From contig JAULSN010000012.1 of the NCBI GenBank assembly GCA_033439765.1, positions 620,001-684,000 on the forward strand: a stretch of DNA of 64,000 nucleotides. The letters run 5' to 3'. Below, piece after piece: positions 10,626 through 22,200 of the stretch. The notes beneath the pieces were generated by a model, which was given only the letters and a program-made list of their open reading frames with translations, was not told where the DNA came from and made no database searches. Position numbers and translations under genes: made by a program. Numbering within the stretch: the stretch's first letter is position 1; the number at the start of each line of letters is the position of its first letter. This stretch comes from Lasiosphaeria ovina (lineage: Eukaryota > Ascomycota > Sordariomycetes > Sordariales > Lasiosphaeriaceae).

Positions 10626-12488
10626 ATGGGACTCACCCTGTGGCGCTGCCGTCTGGCGCTTCTTCTGCTGGGCCTGGCCGCTGCTGTCTTCCCAGCCAGC
10701 GCGGCCCCGACGACGACGGTAGTCCTTGAAAAGACAGCCGCCTTGCCGCCGGGGTGGCGCTTCCACAGCAATGCCAGCGCGTCCGACACCATCTCGCTCT
10801 ACATAGCGCTGAGAGAGCCGGGGATCCACGAGCTCAAGACGCAGCTCTCGCAACGCCACAGCAGCCGCGGAGCAGGCGGCCGCCGCCGGGACCCCGGGCC
10901 GCATCTGAGCCGCGCGCAGGTCGGGCAGCTGCGCCAGCCGGACCGCGCGGCCGCCGAGGCCGTGGCGGGCTGGCTGCGGTCGAGCGGCATCCGCAACGCG
11001 CAGACGCAAGGGACCAGCTTCGTGCGCTTCGACGCCTCGGCGCGCACCGTCAAGTCGCTGTTCCAGGCCGACCTCGCCTACTACGCCTACGGCGCAACCG
11101 GCAAGCCCGTGCTGCGCGCGCTCTCGTACACGGTGCCGCGGTGGCTGCGCAGCGATATCGACTTTGTGCACCCGCTGGCCAACTTCATGCCGCCGCACAG
11201 CAGCCGCACAAAACCCCACCGGAAGCCGCGGCCAACACCGACACCGAAACCGGCCGTCGTCGACACGGTCGGCGGCGACGACGAGCGCGAGCTCGACATG
11301 CCGTGCCTGACGGGCACGTTCCCCGAGTGCATCAAGAACCTGTACAACATCACGTACCGGGCGGCGGCACCCAGCCCGGCACGGTTCGGCGTGGCCGGGT
11401 TCCTGGAGCAGTGGATCCTGTACAAAGACGTAGCCGGGTTCATGGACGTGTACGCGCCAGAACTAGCAGCCACAGCCAACTTCACCGTCGAGCTGTTCAA
11501 CAACGCCATCAACCCGCAGGACTCGCCGTACGCGGCGGGCATGGAGGCGTCGCTCGACGTCGAGTACGCGCTGGCGCTGGGGCACCCGGCAGCCGTAACC
11601 TACTACGTGACGGGGGGCCGCGGGACCAAGCTCGACGCCAACGGCACCGCGCTGTCCGAAACACAAAGCGACAACGAGCCGTACCTCGAGTTCTTCGCCG
11701 AGATGCTCGCCAAGCCCGACGCCGCGCTGCCCCACGTGCTCAGCATCAGCTACGCCGACGACGAGCAGGGCGTGCCGCGCGCGTACGCCGCGCGGGTCTG
11801 CGACATGATCGCCGCCCTGACGGCGCGCGGCGTGTCGGTGCTGGCGGCCACGGGCGACGCCGGCGCCGCCGGCACGGGCCAGACGCAGTGCGTGAGCAAC
11901 GACGGCGCGGCGCGGCGCATGTTCGTGCCGACGTTCCCGGCCAGCTGCCCCTACGTGACGGCGGTGGGCGCGACGGAGAACGTGGGGCCGCCGCTGACGG
12001 GCGCCGACTTCAGCTCGGGCGGGTTCAGCGACTACTTTGAGCGGCCCGCGTGGCAGGACGACGCCGTGGCGCCGTACGTGGCCGACATGGTCGACGGCGC
12101 GGACCCGCGGCTGGCGTGGTTTAATCGGTCTGGCCGCGCCGTGCCGGATATCAGTGCCATTGGCAGCGGGTTCCAGATCCAGTACGGCGGGAACACGGCC
12201 GAGGTGTTGGGGACCAGCGCGAGCACGCCGACCCTGGCCGCCATGGTGGCGTTGGTCAACGATGCGCGCCTGCGCGCCGGCAAGCCCAGCCTCGGCTGGC
12301 TGAACCCGCTGCTCTACGCGCGGAGTGTTAGGGAGGTGCTGCGCGATGTGACGGTTGGCGATAGTGGCGGATGCCACTTCCCCGACGACTCCATCTCGCC
12401 GGGCTGGTCGTCGGTGGTTGGGTACGACTGCGTCACGGGGCTCGGCACCGTGGGCGACTTTAACGATTTCCTCGCGGCGTTGGCGTGA
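10626..12488 (+). CDS. Secreted sedolisin (S53) tripeptidyl-peptidase-type serine protease
   Basis: Intronless, 620 residues. Residues 1-~26 are a signal peptide. Residues ~27-200 match the activation prodomain region, and the mature enzyme begins near the Cys-containing segment around residue 220. Catalytic residues of the S53 family are all present: Glu307 and Asp311 in MEASLD, the oxyanion Asp411 in ATGDAG, and Ser531 in GTSAST. The C-terminal calcium site is visible as DVTVG followed by SPGW and DCVTGLG. It would act outside the cell at acid pH, removing tripeptides or cutting proteins for nutrition. Whether it is an exo- or endo-acting member cannot be told. A Pro/Lys-rich linker with TPTPKP lies between prodomain and catalytic domain. 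Confidence 0.93.
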   Translation: MGLTLWRCRLALLLLGLAAAVFPASAAPTTTVVLEKTAALPPGWRFHSNASASDTISLYIALREPGIHELKTQLSQRHSSRGAGGRRRDPGPHLSRAQVGQLRQPDRAAAEAVAGWLRSSGIRNAQTQGTSFVRFDASARTVKSLFQADLAYYAYGATGKPVLRALSYTVPRWLRSDIDFVHPLANFMPPHSSRTKPHRKPRPTPTPKPAVVDTVGGDDERELDMPCLTGTFPECIKNLYNITYRAAAPSPARFGVAGFLEQWILYKDVAGFMDVYAPELAATANFTVELFNNAINPQDSPYAAGMEASLDVEYALALGHPAAVTYYVTGGRGTKLDANGTALSETQSDNEPYLEFFAEMLAKPDAALPHVLSISYADDEQGVPRAYAARVCDMIAALTARGVSVLAATGDAGAAGTGQTQCVSNDGAARRMFVPTFPASCPYVTAVGATENVGPPLTGADFSSGGFSDYFERPAWQDDAVAPYVADMVDGADPRLAWFNRSGRAVPDISAIGSGFQIQYGGNTAEVLGTSASTPTLAAMVALVNDARLRAGKPSLGWLNPLLYARSVREVLRDVTVGDSGGCHFPDDSISPGWSSVVGYDCVTGLGTVGDFNDFLAALA

Positions 12489-12712
12489 TGTTACCCTCTT
12501 GGTGTCATGTCACTCGGACAGGAGGAGGACACAGATACCATGTGCACGGCGAGGGAGAGATTATATCGCATTAGGCGTGTCAGGTCCAATTAGATACGCG
12601 CACATTTGGATGTATGTACAATACAAAAGTTACCAGTTCAAATGGTGGGGGTTCTGGTTCCAGTGACGGGAAAGAGAAGACAGGGGCAGAATGACAAAAC
12701 TCCCACAGACAC
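12489..12712. other. Convergent 3' region
   Basis: Only about 220 nt separate the stop of the peptidase from the stop of the convergent GH131 gene. No gene seen. Confidence 0.5.
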
Positions 12713-13755
12713 TTACGGGGACAGGCTGACGCAGCCGTCGGCGCTGTCCTCCTCAAAGATGCCGCCATAGGCGATGCCCTCGTTGATGCCCGCCTCCTGC
12801 TCGCCGTTCTTGGTTATGTCTCCGACGCCGTTGAGGCCCTTCTTGAGCACGCCAAAGTGGAACTGCCCCTGCCCGCTGACGTCGTTCTTGAGCACGTCCG
12901 TGACCTGTTTGAGCGGGTCCAGGCCGGTTGAGAAGAAAACTTGCGTGGTTCTGTTGTGGCATTGCTAGGTTAGCGCGCGGTCGCATCACAGTAGTTCGAG
13001 CTCAGGTGTCTTGCATGGGGGTGCATACAGCTTGTCAAAGTCGAGCGTCAGGGCAAAGTTGTTAAACGTATCGGGCAGGAACTTGGTACTGAAGAGCAGC
13101 TGCGGCGGGTTGTCGTTGACGTTGCCAAACAGCTGCAGCGTGTCCGGGTCGGGCGTGTTCTGGCCGAGGATGGTGCCCGTCTTCAGGACGACCTGATTCG
13201 TGCTGAAGTCCTGGCTCTCGAGGAAGAAGAGCTGGTACTCGTGCGTGAGGTTCAGCAGCCGCACGTTGTCTTTCTTGACGCTGAAGTGCACCGTCTTGAC
13301 GCCCTGCGTGCTGGGGTCCGACCCGTCGTTGCTGGCGGGCAGCAGCTCGGACCGCCGGAAGCCGACCTGGTCGTTAAAAATGGACGCGTCGCTGATCAGC
13401 ACCTCGACGGGCTGGGCTTCGACGCCCTCGTCAAACTAGTGCAGAGCTGTCAGTGGGATCTTGCAGGGCTGGGGACAAAGACTGTCTTACCAAACCGCCC
13501 GCGCCGGCGGGCAGGATGCGCGAGACCTGGCTGACCTTGAGCCCTGTCGTATGTTAGTCGGCGATGCATCAGGCATTTGATAGCGAATGCCATACCTTTC
13601 CCGAGGACATTGTTCGGGTCAAAGAAGTCGTTCGTCACATCCAGGTCAGCAGCGACGAGGTCTTTGGGAAGCCGGCCGTCGAACTGTAGGTTGCATTTCT
13701 GCGCAGCTGCCAGCGCAGAGAACAGGGCAGCAGAGAAGAGGCAGGAGGAAACCAT
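12713..13755 (-). CDS. Secreted glycoside hydrolase family 131 beta-glucanase
   Basis: Exons 13755-13596, 13543-13491, 13435-13029 and 12950-12713 join to 285 residues. All introns are GT..AG with matching phases, and the last has a CTAAC branch site. A short signal peptide (~18 residues) is followed by KCNLQFDGRLP, the start typical of GH131, and by conserved stretches VGFRRSELLP, THEYQLFFLE, QVFFSTGL and QFHFGVLKKG. GH131 enzymes act on beta-1,3/1,6- and beta-1,4-glucans and are confined to fungi and oomycetes. No cellulose-binding module is attached. With AA9 and S53 genes nearby it fits an extracellular polymer-degrading repertoire. The family call is from remembered sequence character, not a search. 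Confidence 0.85.
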
Positions 13756-15713
13756 TTTGAGAGAAGAATTAAAATTAGATGGGCCAGCCGTCCAAAACGA
13801 GCGTAATTATTAAACAAGAAAAGATCAGAGAGAGCGACGACGGTGAGATCGATCAGAAACCAAACTCGCCACGACGGAGAGAGAAGCAGACGAGGGCTTG
13901 GCTTTATGGTTCGAAGTCGCTTTCTCAGTACCCTTGCCACTTTTTTGCCAAGACTTTCTTCCTGCGATGGTGCTTTCGGGAAGTCGTCCCAACTCTTCAT
14001 GCAGGGGTCGCCGGGTGGACTCGCCCGGCCCTCCTTATTATTAGAAGCGACAGCGAGGTTGTGGAGGAACAAAAGAGTCGCACGATCAAAGACGGGTGCA
14101 CGCGGCGCTGGGTGTGTGCAGCGAGCGAGCCCGCGGAATGGGCGAGTTGGCGCATTGCAACCCTTGCGCTGGTAGTTTCAAGGTTAAAAGGCAGCGAATT
14201 GGCGCAGGCCAGAGATCGTTTCCGGGATCCGATGGTGGGGACCCCAGATGATCAAACGCGTCTCAAGATCTAGTTCGCGATCTCCCGCCCTCCCCAACTT
14301 TGTGGGGTTGAGGCGGCCTAGGCGACAGCTCTCGGACCGCCTCGGACCCGCCCCGTCGCGCCTGCTGTCTGGGTAAGGTTGGAAGGTCAACTGACGAAAT
14401 GAAAACGACCAAAGACCAGACCTTGTTAAGAAATAAAAGAAATTGCTTCAGACGTCGTGGTCAAGGAAGGAAGGTGCGACTCGCTCGTATTTTGGCAAAC
14501 AGCTCTTCCCTCATCCATTTGATCATTTGATGATAGGAAACCACAGAAAATAAATAAAATTAAAAATAGTCTCCCAAAATAATAATATGCACCTTTAAAC
14601 ATCCTGCTCTAGCTAGCTGCTATTGATTAATTACGTGTCTACTACATCGGGCAGGTAGTGGCTGCTATCGTGGTGTAGGAAATGGCAAGCACTGGGTCGG
14701 TCAAAATCTGTGACTATGTTTGGAATCTCACACCTGAAGTGACAACCTCACGACCTGACCTTTACAATTCCCTAAAATGTTGCAAGTCGTTCGTCATAAC
14801 TCGCACCTGCCTACCTACCTATTTATCTCACATGGCCATGTGCTCTCATCTACCTAGGTACTCGTATCGTAGCTGGGCTTGATCCTTCACCTCCTAGGTA
14901 AAACAACGCTCTACTTTCCTCCTCTTTCTTTCATGCCTCTCTCCACGCCACACTAAATCCTGAGATCGAGTTGTAGTGGTTCTTAGGGCGCATGATTGGC
15001 AAACATCGTTTTTCTCATCAGTACCCTACTTCCACTTTGGAATCCACCCACCTGGCCGTCTCGTTCTCCTGGCATAAATATCTAAAGCAGCAAATCGTCG
15101 CTCTGGATGATTTGGGGCCACTGGAAACTCGTACAGAAGGAACGACCCTCATAACAACGGCCGCACGGCGGTTGTCAATTAACTTTCGCGAAACCCTTTC
15201 TTATTCCTTCCCTCTTACCACCTTCAAACATCACCTCATTCTTCCAACCCTCATCCCCAGGAACGCCTCTCGCTCTCGCATCAATTTGAGGAAGAATATC
15301 CTACACACAAGCTCACCTTAACACCTTATAACACTATCATTCTTTGACATCGCACGGGTTATCGCTACCTGGATGAGCATTATAACACCGAAGGCGTGTC
15401 TCGAGTAAGTCCTCGCTACTCCTTTCCTACACTCGTTCTTGCTCATCGAATCCAAATAGTCTCGACATAGCGACACCCAAAGGTCGGTTGACCGCAGCGC
15501 CACTCTCCCATACGCGACTTAAATCTCGCAGCGGCTCAAGTGGACATTCATCATTACATCTTTCGCTTCATAGGTGTGTATATTTGATGTCTATCATTCT
15601 TGGCTTCTTCACTTTCTAATGGTAATAGAAGGATCATCACTCAGAGACCCTTGTGGCGGCATCTTCTCAACGGGCTCCTAACCCTTACAGGTGCACCCTC
15701 CGGTCTCATAAAA
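13756..15713. other. Long AT-rich intergenic region
   Basis: Divergent promoters of the GH131 gene and the ART-like gene. AT-rich with poly-A/T blocks around 14400-14650 and CCTACCTA-type pyrimidine repeats. A possible 5' UTR intron of the next gene lies at about 15620-15690 (GTAATA..TTACAG). No coding gene supported. Confidence 0.45.
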
Positions 15714-16799
15714 ATGGCACAGCCACAGCCAAACGGGGACATCCCACAACACGACGCACAGGCAGACATGGACCCCCAAGAGATCCAAGACCCCGAATCG
15801 GAGGCGCAAGAGCAGAGTGAGGATGGGTCATCTGGTATCTCTGTCGAAGAGTCCTCTGCGGAGGTGCCTGTCCAAGAAATGAAAGTGGTGCGCTGGCACC
15901 ACAACAGGGAGTACCAAGCAGACCGTCCCGAAGTTTGTGCTTGGATGGTAAAATCGATTTCAGACCACGACATAACCACAAAGATCTGGTTGAAGTCCGG
16001 AACCACAGGAACCGATATTGTTGAGCAACTTCGAAGTATATACCCCACGTTATCCCAACAGCTCGTTCTCGATCATTCAGCGGGCTCATTCAGGGAAGGT
16101 TACGCCTTGGAGGATATTGCTGTCACTATACAGACCTCTGGAGGGCCGGAACGGCCTCGCTTCGTTTATAGGGTTGTCCGCGACGGACAAGGTACCGAAT
16201 TCCAATCCATTGACGACGATTCGGCTCCGTGGCGCCGGGGATTAAAAGCCAGGGGGTACGGCACCCGCAAGACAAACCCTCTCAACTTCATGATTTTGAC
16301 TCTCAAGCACTTCAATTGGAGGTGCAGAGAAAACAGCCCCTTTTTATCGGTTACCAGTTCTTACCTCGATGCATTGGACGTCGCTTCCAAACATCTGGCC
16401 AGAGGATACCAGGGAATTTATATCTTGAAAATCGATACACTCGGACCACATTGGGATCATGGTAACCAGCGAATGTGGAAAGCGCAGCACCTGGTACGCA
16501 CCTTGGGTTTGAGAACATCGAAGGTTTTGGGTTCTGAATTTCTCGTCGAAAACGAGATTCCGACTCAGTCTGTTTCCCTTGTAAAGAGCTGGAATCAGAT
16601 ATACACACAGTTACCAAGGACCTTGTTGAGGCGTTCAAGTCATTGGTCTTATCTGTCCTACCTGCACCGACAACGGGAAAGATATGCGACACGGACAGCT
16701 CAACTGAGATCAGAAAACGTGGAGAACAGAGAGGCGCGTGATCTGACACGCGCCAAAGGCTTCACGCTCAAACTCAGACCAGACGGGAACAATCCTTAA
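15714..16799 (+). CDS. Protein with ADP-ribosyltransferase-like motif series (DUF7587-like?)
   Basis: 361 residues from the ATG at 15714, intronless. The frame is open to 15600, but that part looks like a leader exon ending in a good acceptor. Residues 1-70 are acidic, Gln/Glu/Ser-rich and probably disordered. The globular part (~75-300) has three features in the order expected of the R-S-E clade of ADP-ribosyltransferase folds: Arg153 in FVYRVV, a Ser-X-Thr-Ser element (residues 212-215, FLSVTSS) followed by an amphipathic helix, and Glu275 in SEFLVENEIP, where an acidic residue sits before an Ile-Pro turn. No signal peptide or transmembrane helix. It may belong to the fungal DUF7587 family. 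Activity is a hypothesis; it could be an inactive or mono-ADP-ribosylating enzyme. It lies 2.4 kb upstream of an NLR-type gene. Confidence 0.6.
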   Translation: MAQPQPNGDIPQHDAQADMDPQEIQDPESEAQEQSEDGSSGISVEESSAEVPVQEMKVVRWHHNREYQADRPEVCAWMVKSISDHDITTKIWLKSGTTGTDIVEQLRSIYPTLSQQLVLDHSAGSFREGYALEDIAVTIQTSGGPERPRFVYRVVRDGQGTEFQSIDDDSAPWRRGLKARGYGTRKTNPLNFMILTLKHFNWRCRENSPFLSVTSSYLDALDVASKHLARGYQGIYILKIDTLGPHWDHGNQRMWKAQHLVRTLGLRTSKVLGSEFLVENEIPTQSVSLVKSWNQIYTQLPRTLLRRSSHWSYLSYLHRQRERYATRTAQLRSENVENREARDLTRAKGFTLKLRPDGNNP

Positions 16800-17855
16800 T
16801 TTGTCTCGAAGCCCAACCAATCAGCCCAATACCTAGCCACGTCAACATTTCTTCGGCGCACGAAACCAGCTGGACTCGAGAAGATGAACTGCTCGATGAA
16901 GTTGGAGTCAGCACGACACTGAATCTAGACACTCCCTAAGTCCCTTTATTCGTCATCATTCGACGCTGATTTTACGATTTTTTGCACTCATTCTGGCGGC
17001 ACTTACACAACCCGAACATCACACCGGGGGAAGGGGTCTCTCGGTGATCGGGCGGAAAAGTCTAATTCAACTTGGAAGTGGATGGTCTTCTAAACACAAC
17101 ACATGAAGCGCCAAGCCCGTCATATCTTTTCTTTGGCATGGATGGTTTCCCATATTACAAAATTCCCCTCCCCCAAAAGTTCACTAATTTGGACATGGTC
17201 TTGAGTTCTCAATTTCTCAAATGATTCATAGCAGACCTACTTACCTTAGCTTTCCTGATCATTGCTAAATAACTTTGCGTTGCTTCACAATTCTACCTTC
17301 CTACCTATGTGCACAGAGGAATGAGTTTGAGAGATTTAGAATGCGGTATGCCCAAGGTTCATTGCCAACAACCGCGACAGATATTAAGGTATCTATATAC
17401 CTTACCCAGGATGAGCCGAGTCAGCGTTCCGCTTAGCGCCTTATCTCTCCTTCCCGTGTTCTCAACGCGGGCGGGGTCCAGGCGCACCAGACTCTGCAAT
17501 ATAGCCTGCATGCAAGTTCTCCCCGAGGCCATATAGACCTGCAGGCCGGGTCACACCTTGCGCACCAGACCTCACAACCGATGGGCCAGACCGTTCGAGA
17601 AATCATATGGTGGCTGACGGGCCAATTTATCCTGCAAATTTATCATCATCTTTCACATGCATGCCAAGTGCGAGCTCTCTCTAGTAAGCGCGAGTGCGAC
17701 CATGATGTACGACTACAAGTTGGGGTGGAAAAACATTCTTTTGCGAGGGGCAGCCGCTCTGAGATCTTCGCCGTCTAGACTTTCCACAACTTGCTCAAGG
17801 GACCAATTCCCACGATCACCGTTGTCCACCCAAGATTCACGGCACAGTTCTTGCA
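16800..17855. other. Intergenic spacer
   Basis: 3' flank of the ART-like gene and promoter of a small secreted protein. Short ORFs only; nothing recognised. Confidence 0.5.
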
Positions 17856-18541
17856 ATGATGACGCCAATCTCCACCCCCTTCCTCCTTCTCCTCCCTCTC
17901 CTCTCACTCTCATCCGCAACGCCCACCCCCGCCTCCTCAGCGCTCGCCTCGCGCACGCCGTTGACAGCGTCTAGCGCCGCCGCATGCCCGATCCCGAGCT
18001 GGACAGTGCGCAACCTGACGGTGACGTACAGCGCGGAGACGTACACGCCGGGGGCGGCGTGGATGACGCTGGCGGAGAACAATTCGACGGGAGCGGCGGT
18101 GGGCGAGGAGGCGCTCAGCTGCGAGGTGTCGTTCAACTACCGGGCGAGCATCGAGGGGACGCCGGCGCACCCCAACCTGAACGTGCTCGTCTTCTTCAGC
18201 ATCGACACGGCCTTTGTCACCATCAACCAGACCTGGGTGTGTCCGACCAACGACGCCGAGCTGGGGAATCCGCCTGGGTAATTGCCCATTCCCTCTCATT
18301 ATTTCTCCTTCTTTTTCTTTTTTTGGCCGCTGCCATATTTTAGCGTCGAAATCACAGCGTGCACTGACATTTGACATCGCAAAAAAACAGGACGTCGTCT
18401 TTTGTCATAGGCCTGGCCGAAGTGTCGCTGGCTTGCCCGGAGCCGCCCGAGGACGGTATGACGTGCGCATCAAAGGACGCTGTCGCCGCCAATGGCGTGG
18501 TGCAGGTCATGTATCCTGAAGCGCCAGAGACAAAGAGTTAG
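17856..18541 (+). CDS. Small secreted Cys-containing protein (effector-like)
   Basis: Exons 17856-18277 and 18391-18541 join to 190 residues; the intron is GT..AG with an A-rich end, and the phase-2 junction restores a Gly codon. Two adjacent ATGs start the protein. Residues ~1-22 form a signal peptide. The mature part has five cysteines, several N-glycosylation sites (NLT, NST, NQT) and alternating hydrophobic residues suggesting a beta-sandwich. The spacing of the cysteines and a WTVRNLTVTYS opening resemble AA1-like (Alternaria allergen-type) small secreted proteins, but this is weak. Role unknown; it could interact with host, rival or own wall. Confidence 0.7.
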
Positions 18542-19205
18542 GTAAGGTTTTGGTCAATTCTGGGGTGTGTTAGGCTGGTGGATGAATATGGATTTCAGTT
18601 CCCTCTAATAATTATTCTTGGGAGGTGGGCATTGTTGTAACCGCGCCAAGGAATCACATCAACGAGTGATTAAATAGAATAGGGTTATCTATACGTTCTA
18701 AAATTTACCATATCTAACCCTAGAATACTGTACGCGTGAGCAAACCTAGACAGTCCAGAGTTTCTGGTCGTGCTTTCCTTCCTGGAGTACGATAGGACTT
18801 TCGGCGCAAGTTTCTTAATCCGGTGGGTCAATCCGCCTTTGGTCACACTGGCAGCTTCCCTGCCCGGCCGTCGAATTGGATCAGGCTGCGCGTAACATTT
18901 CCTCGTCCTCTGGCACTCACCGTCAGCCAGTCAAGCTCTCCTTTCCAAAGCAAATCCATGCTCCGATCAGTGCGGCTGACAAACAGACGCAAGTCTTCGG
19001 AAAGCCGAGCCATTATAATTTGCCAATACCACCATCGCATTGATAGCGAAGCCCAGCGAGTGCGACACCAGACGCCCTTTTGAAGCCTGCCCGGCAAAAA
19101 CAAAACCACCCATAGCCGCCAAATCTTCACGAGCAATGTCGCTCCCTCCTGCAACTTCGTTGTTTAGCGCGTCGGCAGCAGTCAGTATTTTGCGAATTAC
19201 TGACC
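18542..19205. other. Intergenic spacer
   Basis: Promoter region of the NLR gene. No gene or repeat recognised. Confidence 0.5.
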
Positions 19206-22200
19206 ATGGACCCCCTAAGTCTGGCGGCTAGCATCATCGCTGTGGTGCAGGTCTCGCAGTCGATCGTGCTCGCCTGCTATCGCATCCGCCACGCCATCAA
19301 AGACGCCGACGACGACATCGCCCGCCTCATCGCCGACGTCGAGAGTCTCGAGGCAACCCTCGAAGAGCTCCGTGACATCGTCCCGTCATCCAACAACAAC
19401 CCGTCCGCACTTGAGAGCCTGTCGATTGAGGATGGGGGGAACAACCAGAAACGCCCAGCTTCGGCAGCATGCTTGGTTGCGCTACGATCGTGCGAAACCA
19501 CACTCAAAGAGCTGGACCAGAAGCTGCAACCTCTCGCCAAACCAGGCCTCAAGACCAAGCTTCGATGGCCCTTCGAATCCAGCCTCATCGAGCGAAAACT
19601 CACTGAGATCGGAAAGCTGAAGGCAACACTGCAGCTAGCCTTGGCTGCCTACCATGCCCGCCTTCTCGGCCAGCAGTCTCAGAAACTCGACGGCCTGACG
19701 AGCCATACCAAACGGGCAGCCATCCTCTCGTGGTTCAAGACCAGCGACCCGGAACAAAACCACAAGCTGTCGCGGAGCCGTCATGAACAAAATACGTCTC
19801 GGTGGATTTTTGATGTCAAGGAGTTTGCCGACTGGAAGCAGAACCCGGGCAAGTCGCTTTGGCTTCATGGCATTCCTGGCGCCGGCAAAACCATCCTGTG
19901 CTCTACCGTCGTTGACAACATCATCCAAGAAGTTGCCTCTCAAAAGTCCAATACCCGAGTTATTTACTTCTACTTTGACTTCTCAGACGCCAAGAAGCAA
20001 AGCGTCGCGGACTTGATCAAATCGCTCATCTACCAGCTCATCTCGGCCCACAGCGACATTCCGGAAGCGGCCGAGGCACTGTTTACGAAGTGCAACGGTC
20101 TCACAGAGCCGGGCTTGGATGAGCTTTTCGGTCTCCTCATGGCTGAAATCTCGCGGACCGAGCGAACTTTCGTCTTTGTTGACGCCTTGGATGAATGCCC
20201 CAAGGAAGAACGGCCAGCTTTTCTTGAGACCTTCTTCCAGAATTCGCTTCCCGACAACTTGAGTCTCTGGATCACCAGTAGAAGGGAGCCCGATATTGAA
20301 GCCGTTCTCAAGCCGTCGGCTACGCACACAGTTTGCATCCAAAACTCCTCCATAGACGCTGATGTCAGGATCCACGTCAATAACTCCATCGCTCGGGACC
20401 CTCGATTGTCCAAGTGGAAACCAGCAGTGCAGAACGACATTGCGAACGCTATCGTTGGCGGTTCTCACGGAATGTAAGTGTTTTGACACGGAACTGCAGG
20501 TTGAAACACTTCTAGCCTTGATAGTACTAACAGCAGCGCAGGTTTCGTTGGGCAGTGTGCCAGCTAGACACGATGAAGAAGTGCCTAACTCCCGCCATGG
20601 TACATGCCGAGCTGAAGCGAATGCCTGAGACGCTCGACCAGACCTACGATAGGATCCTACAAACCGTGCCCACCCTTCATAGTCCTTTCGTTCAGTCGGC
20701 GCTGCATTGGCTAGCTTTCTCTGGAAGACCCCTACAGCTACGGGAACTGGCCGAAGCAGCCGTTGTGAATCCAAAGGAAGAAGCATTTGACCCAGATCTC
20801 TCGCGACTCTTTGACGAGAACATGATCCTCGAGTTATGTGGATCTTTGGTCACGCAGTCCACGATAGAGTTCGTTCCAACGTTTACCAACGACTGGCTTG
20901 CAGAGAAGCTCAGCGTGGAGCTCGGACATCGGGTGGCCACTTTGCCGAGTTACGTCGACAGAAACTTCGTTGTGGTTTCCCTCGCCCATTTCTCCGTCAA
21001 AGAGTACATACTCTCACCACGGCTCGGAAGAGGGGCTCTTGCCGCATACCTCACATCGGAGCGACTGGCAAACTCGTTTATTGCAAAAACATGTCTCCTG
21101 TACCTCCTGAGCTATAATTCGGGGGAGGTGGCGGCAAAGCTGGATTTCGACTCGTGGCCCCTCCTAGAGTACGCAGCGCGGCAGTGGATTCCTCACTGGC
21201 GAAATGCAGCCATTGGTGCCGAAAACATGGAATTGTCGGATCTGCGCGGGCTCGCCGAAAAGCTTTTGGACCCAATCAATGGCGAAGCCTATGTGAACTG
21301 GCTCAATGTCTCTATTCCAGACACTGGCGTTGAGAGGAATTTGTATGGGACCGCATTCCATAGGGAGATGCGCCGCAGTGTCCACAACCTTCCCCAGCAA
21401 TTATACTGGGCGGCCTACCTCGGTGATGTTGAACTGGTTCAGTGGCTTATTGAACAGGGTGCAGATGTTTGCGCTGTTGAAGGAAACCTGGGGTCTGCAA
21501 TTGGCGCCGCAGCTTACCACGGGCACTCGGATGTTGTCGAGTGCCTGCTTTTGCACGGGGCGGACCCGAACTTGGCAAACACGGAGTTCGGAAACGTGCT
21601 ACAGATAGCAGCGCTTGGGGGTTCGGTCAAGGTTATCAAGCAGTTGCTTGATGCGGGAGCCCTGGTGAACGCCCAGGGGGGGACGTACAACACGGCTCTT
21701 ATCGCGGCAGCATCCAAGGAGAACTACGACATTGTTGCCCTTTTGATCAAGCGCGGTGCCGACCTCAACCTCGGCTCTAGGCAACATGGCTCATCGCTTT
21801 ATCAGGCCGCACTTGCGGGAGACACCAAGATGGTTGTTACTCTTCTGGCAGCTGGAGCTGATATCAACGCTCTTGGAACTTCCGAAGGAACAGCGCTATA
21901 CGCAGCCGCCATCAGCGGTTCAGTGCCGCTGGTCCAGTTGCTTCTGCGGAAGGGAGCCAAGGTGAACAAATTTGGCCCGGTAGGAGAATTTGGCTACCCA
22001 ATCAGCGCCGCTGCCAACAAGGGGCACAGCCAGATTGTAAGGGTCCTGATTAGAGCGGGCGCTGATGTCAACGTCTGGGGTGGTCACCGCGGAGTGACCT
22101 GTCTTGAGGCGGCAGTTGAAAGTAGGGACATGGCGACTTTTCGTGTCGTGCTCGACGCTGGAGCAGATCCGAGCCTTCGAGGTGGGTGCTAAAGTCCCTG

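Noticed and set aside
10754..12040. 428-codon Arg-rich frame
   Set aside because: Shadow of the S53 peptidase in another frame; the peptidase frame carries all catalytic motifs.
15600..15713. 38-residue N-terminal extension of the ART-like protein
   Set aside because: A leader exon and intron (GTAATA to TTACAG) are more likely than coding sequence; not certain.
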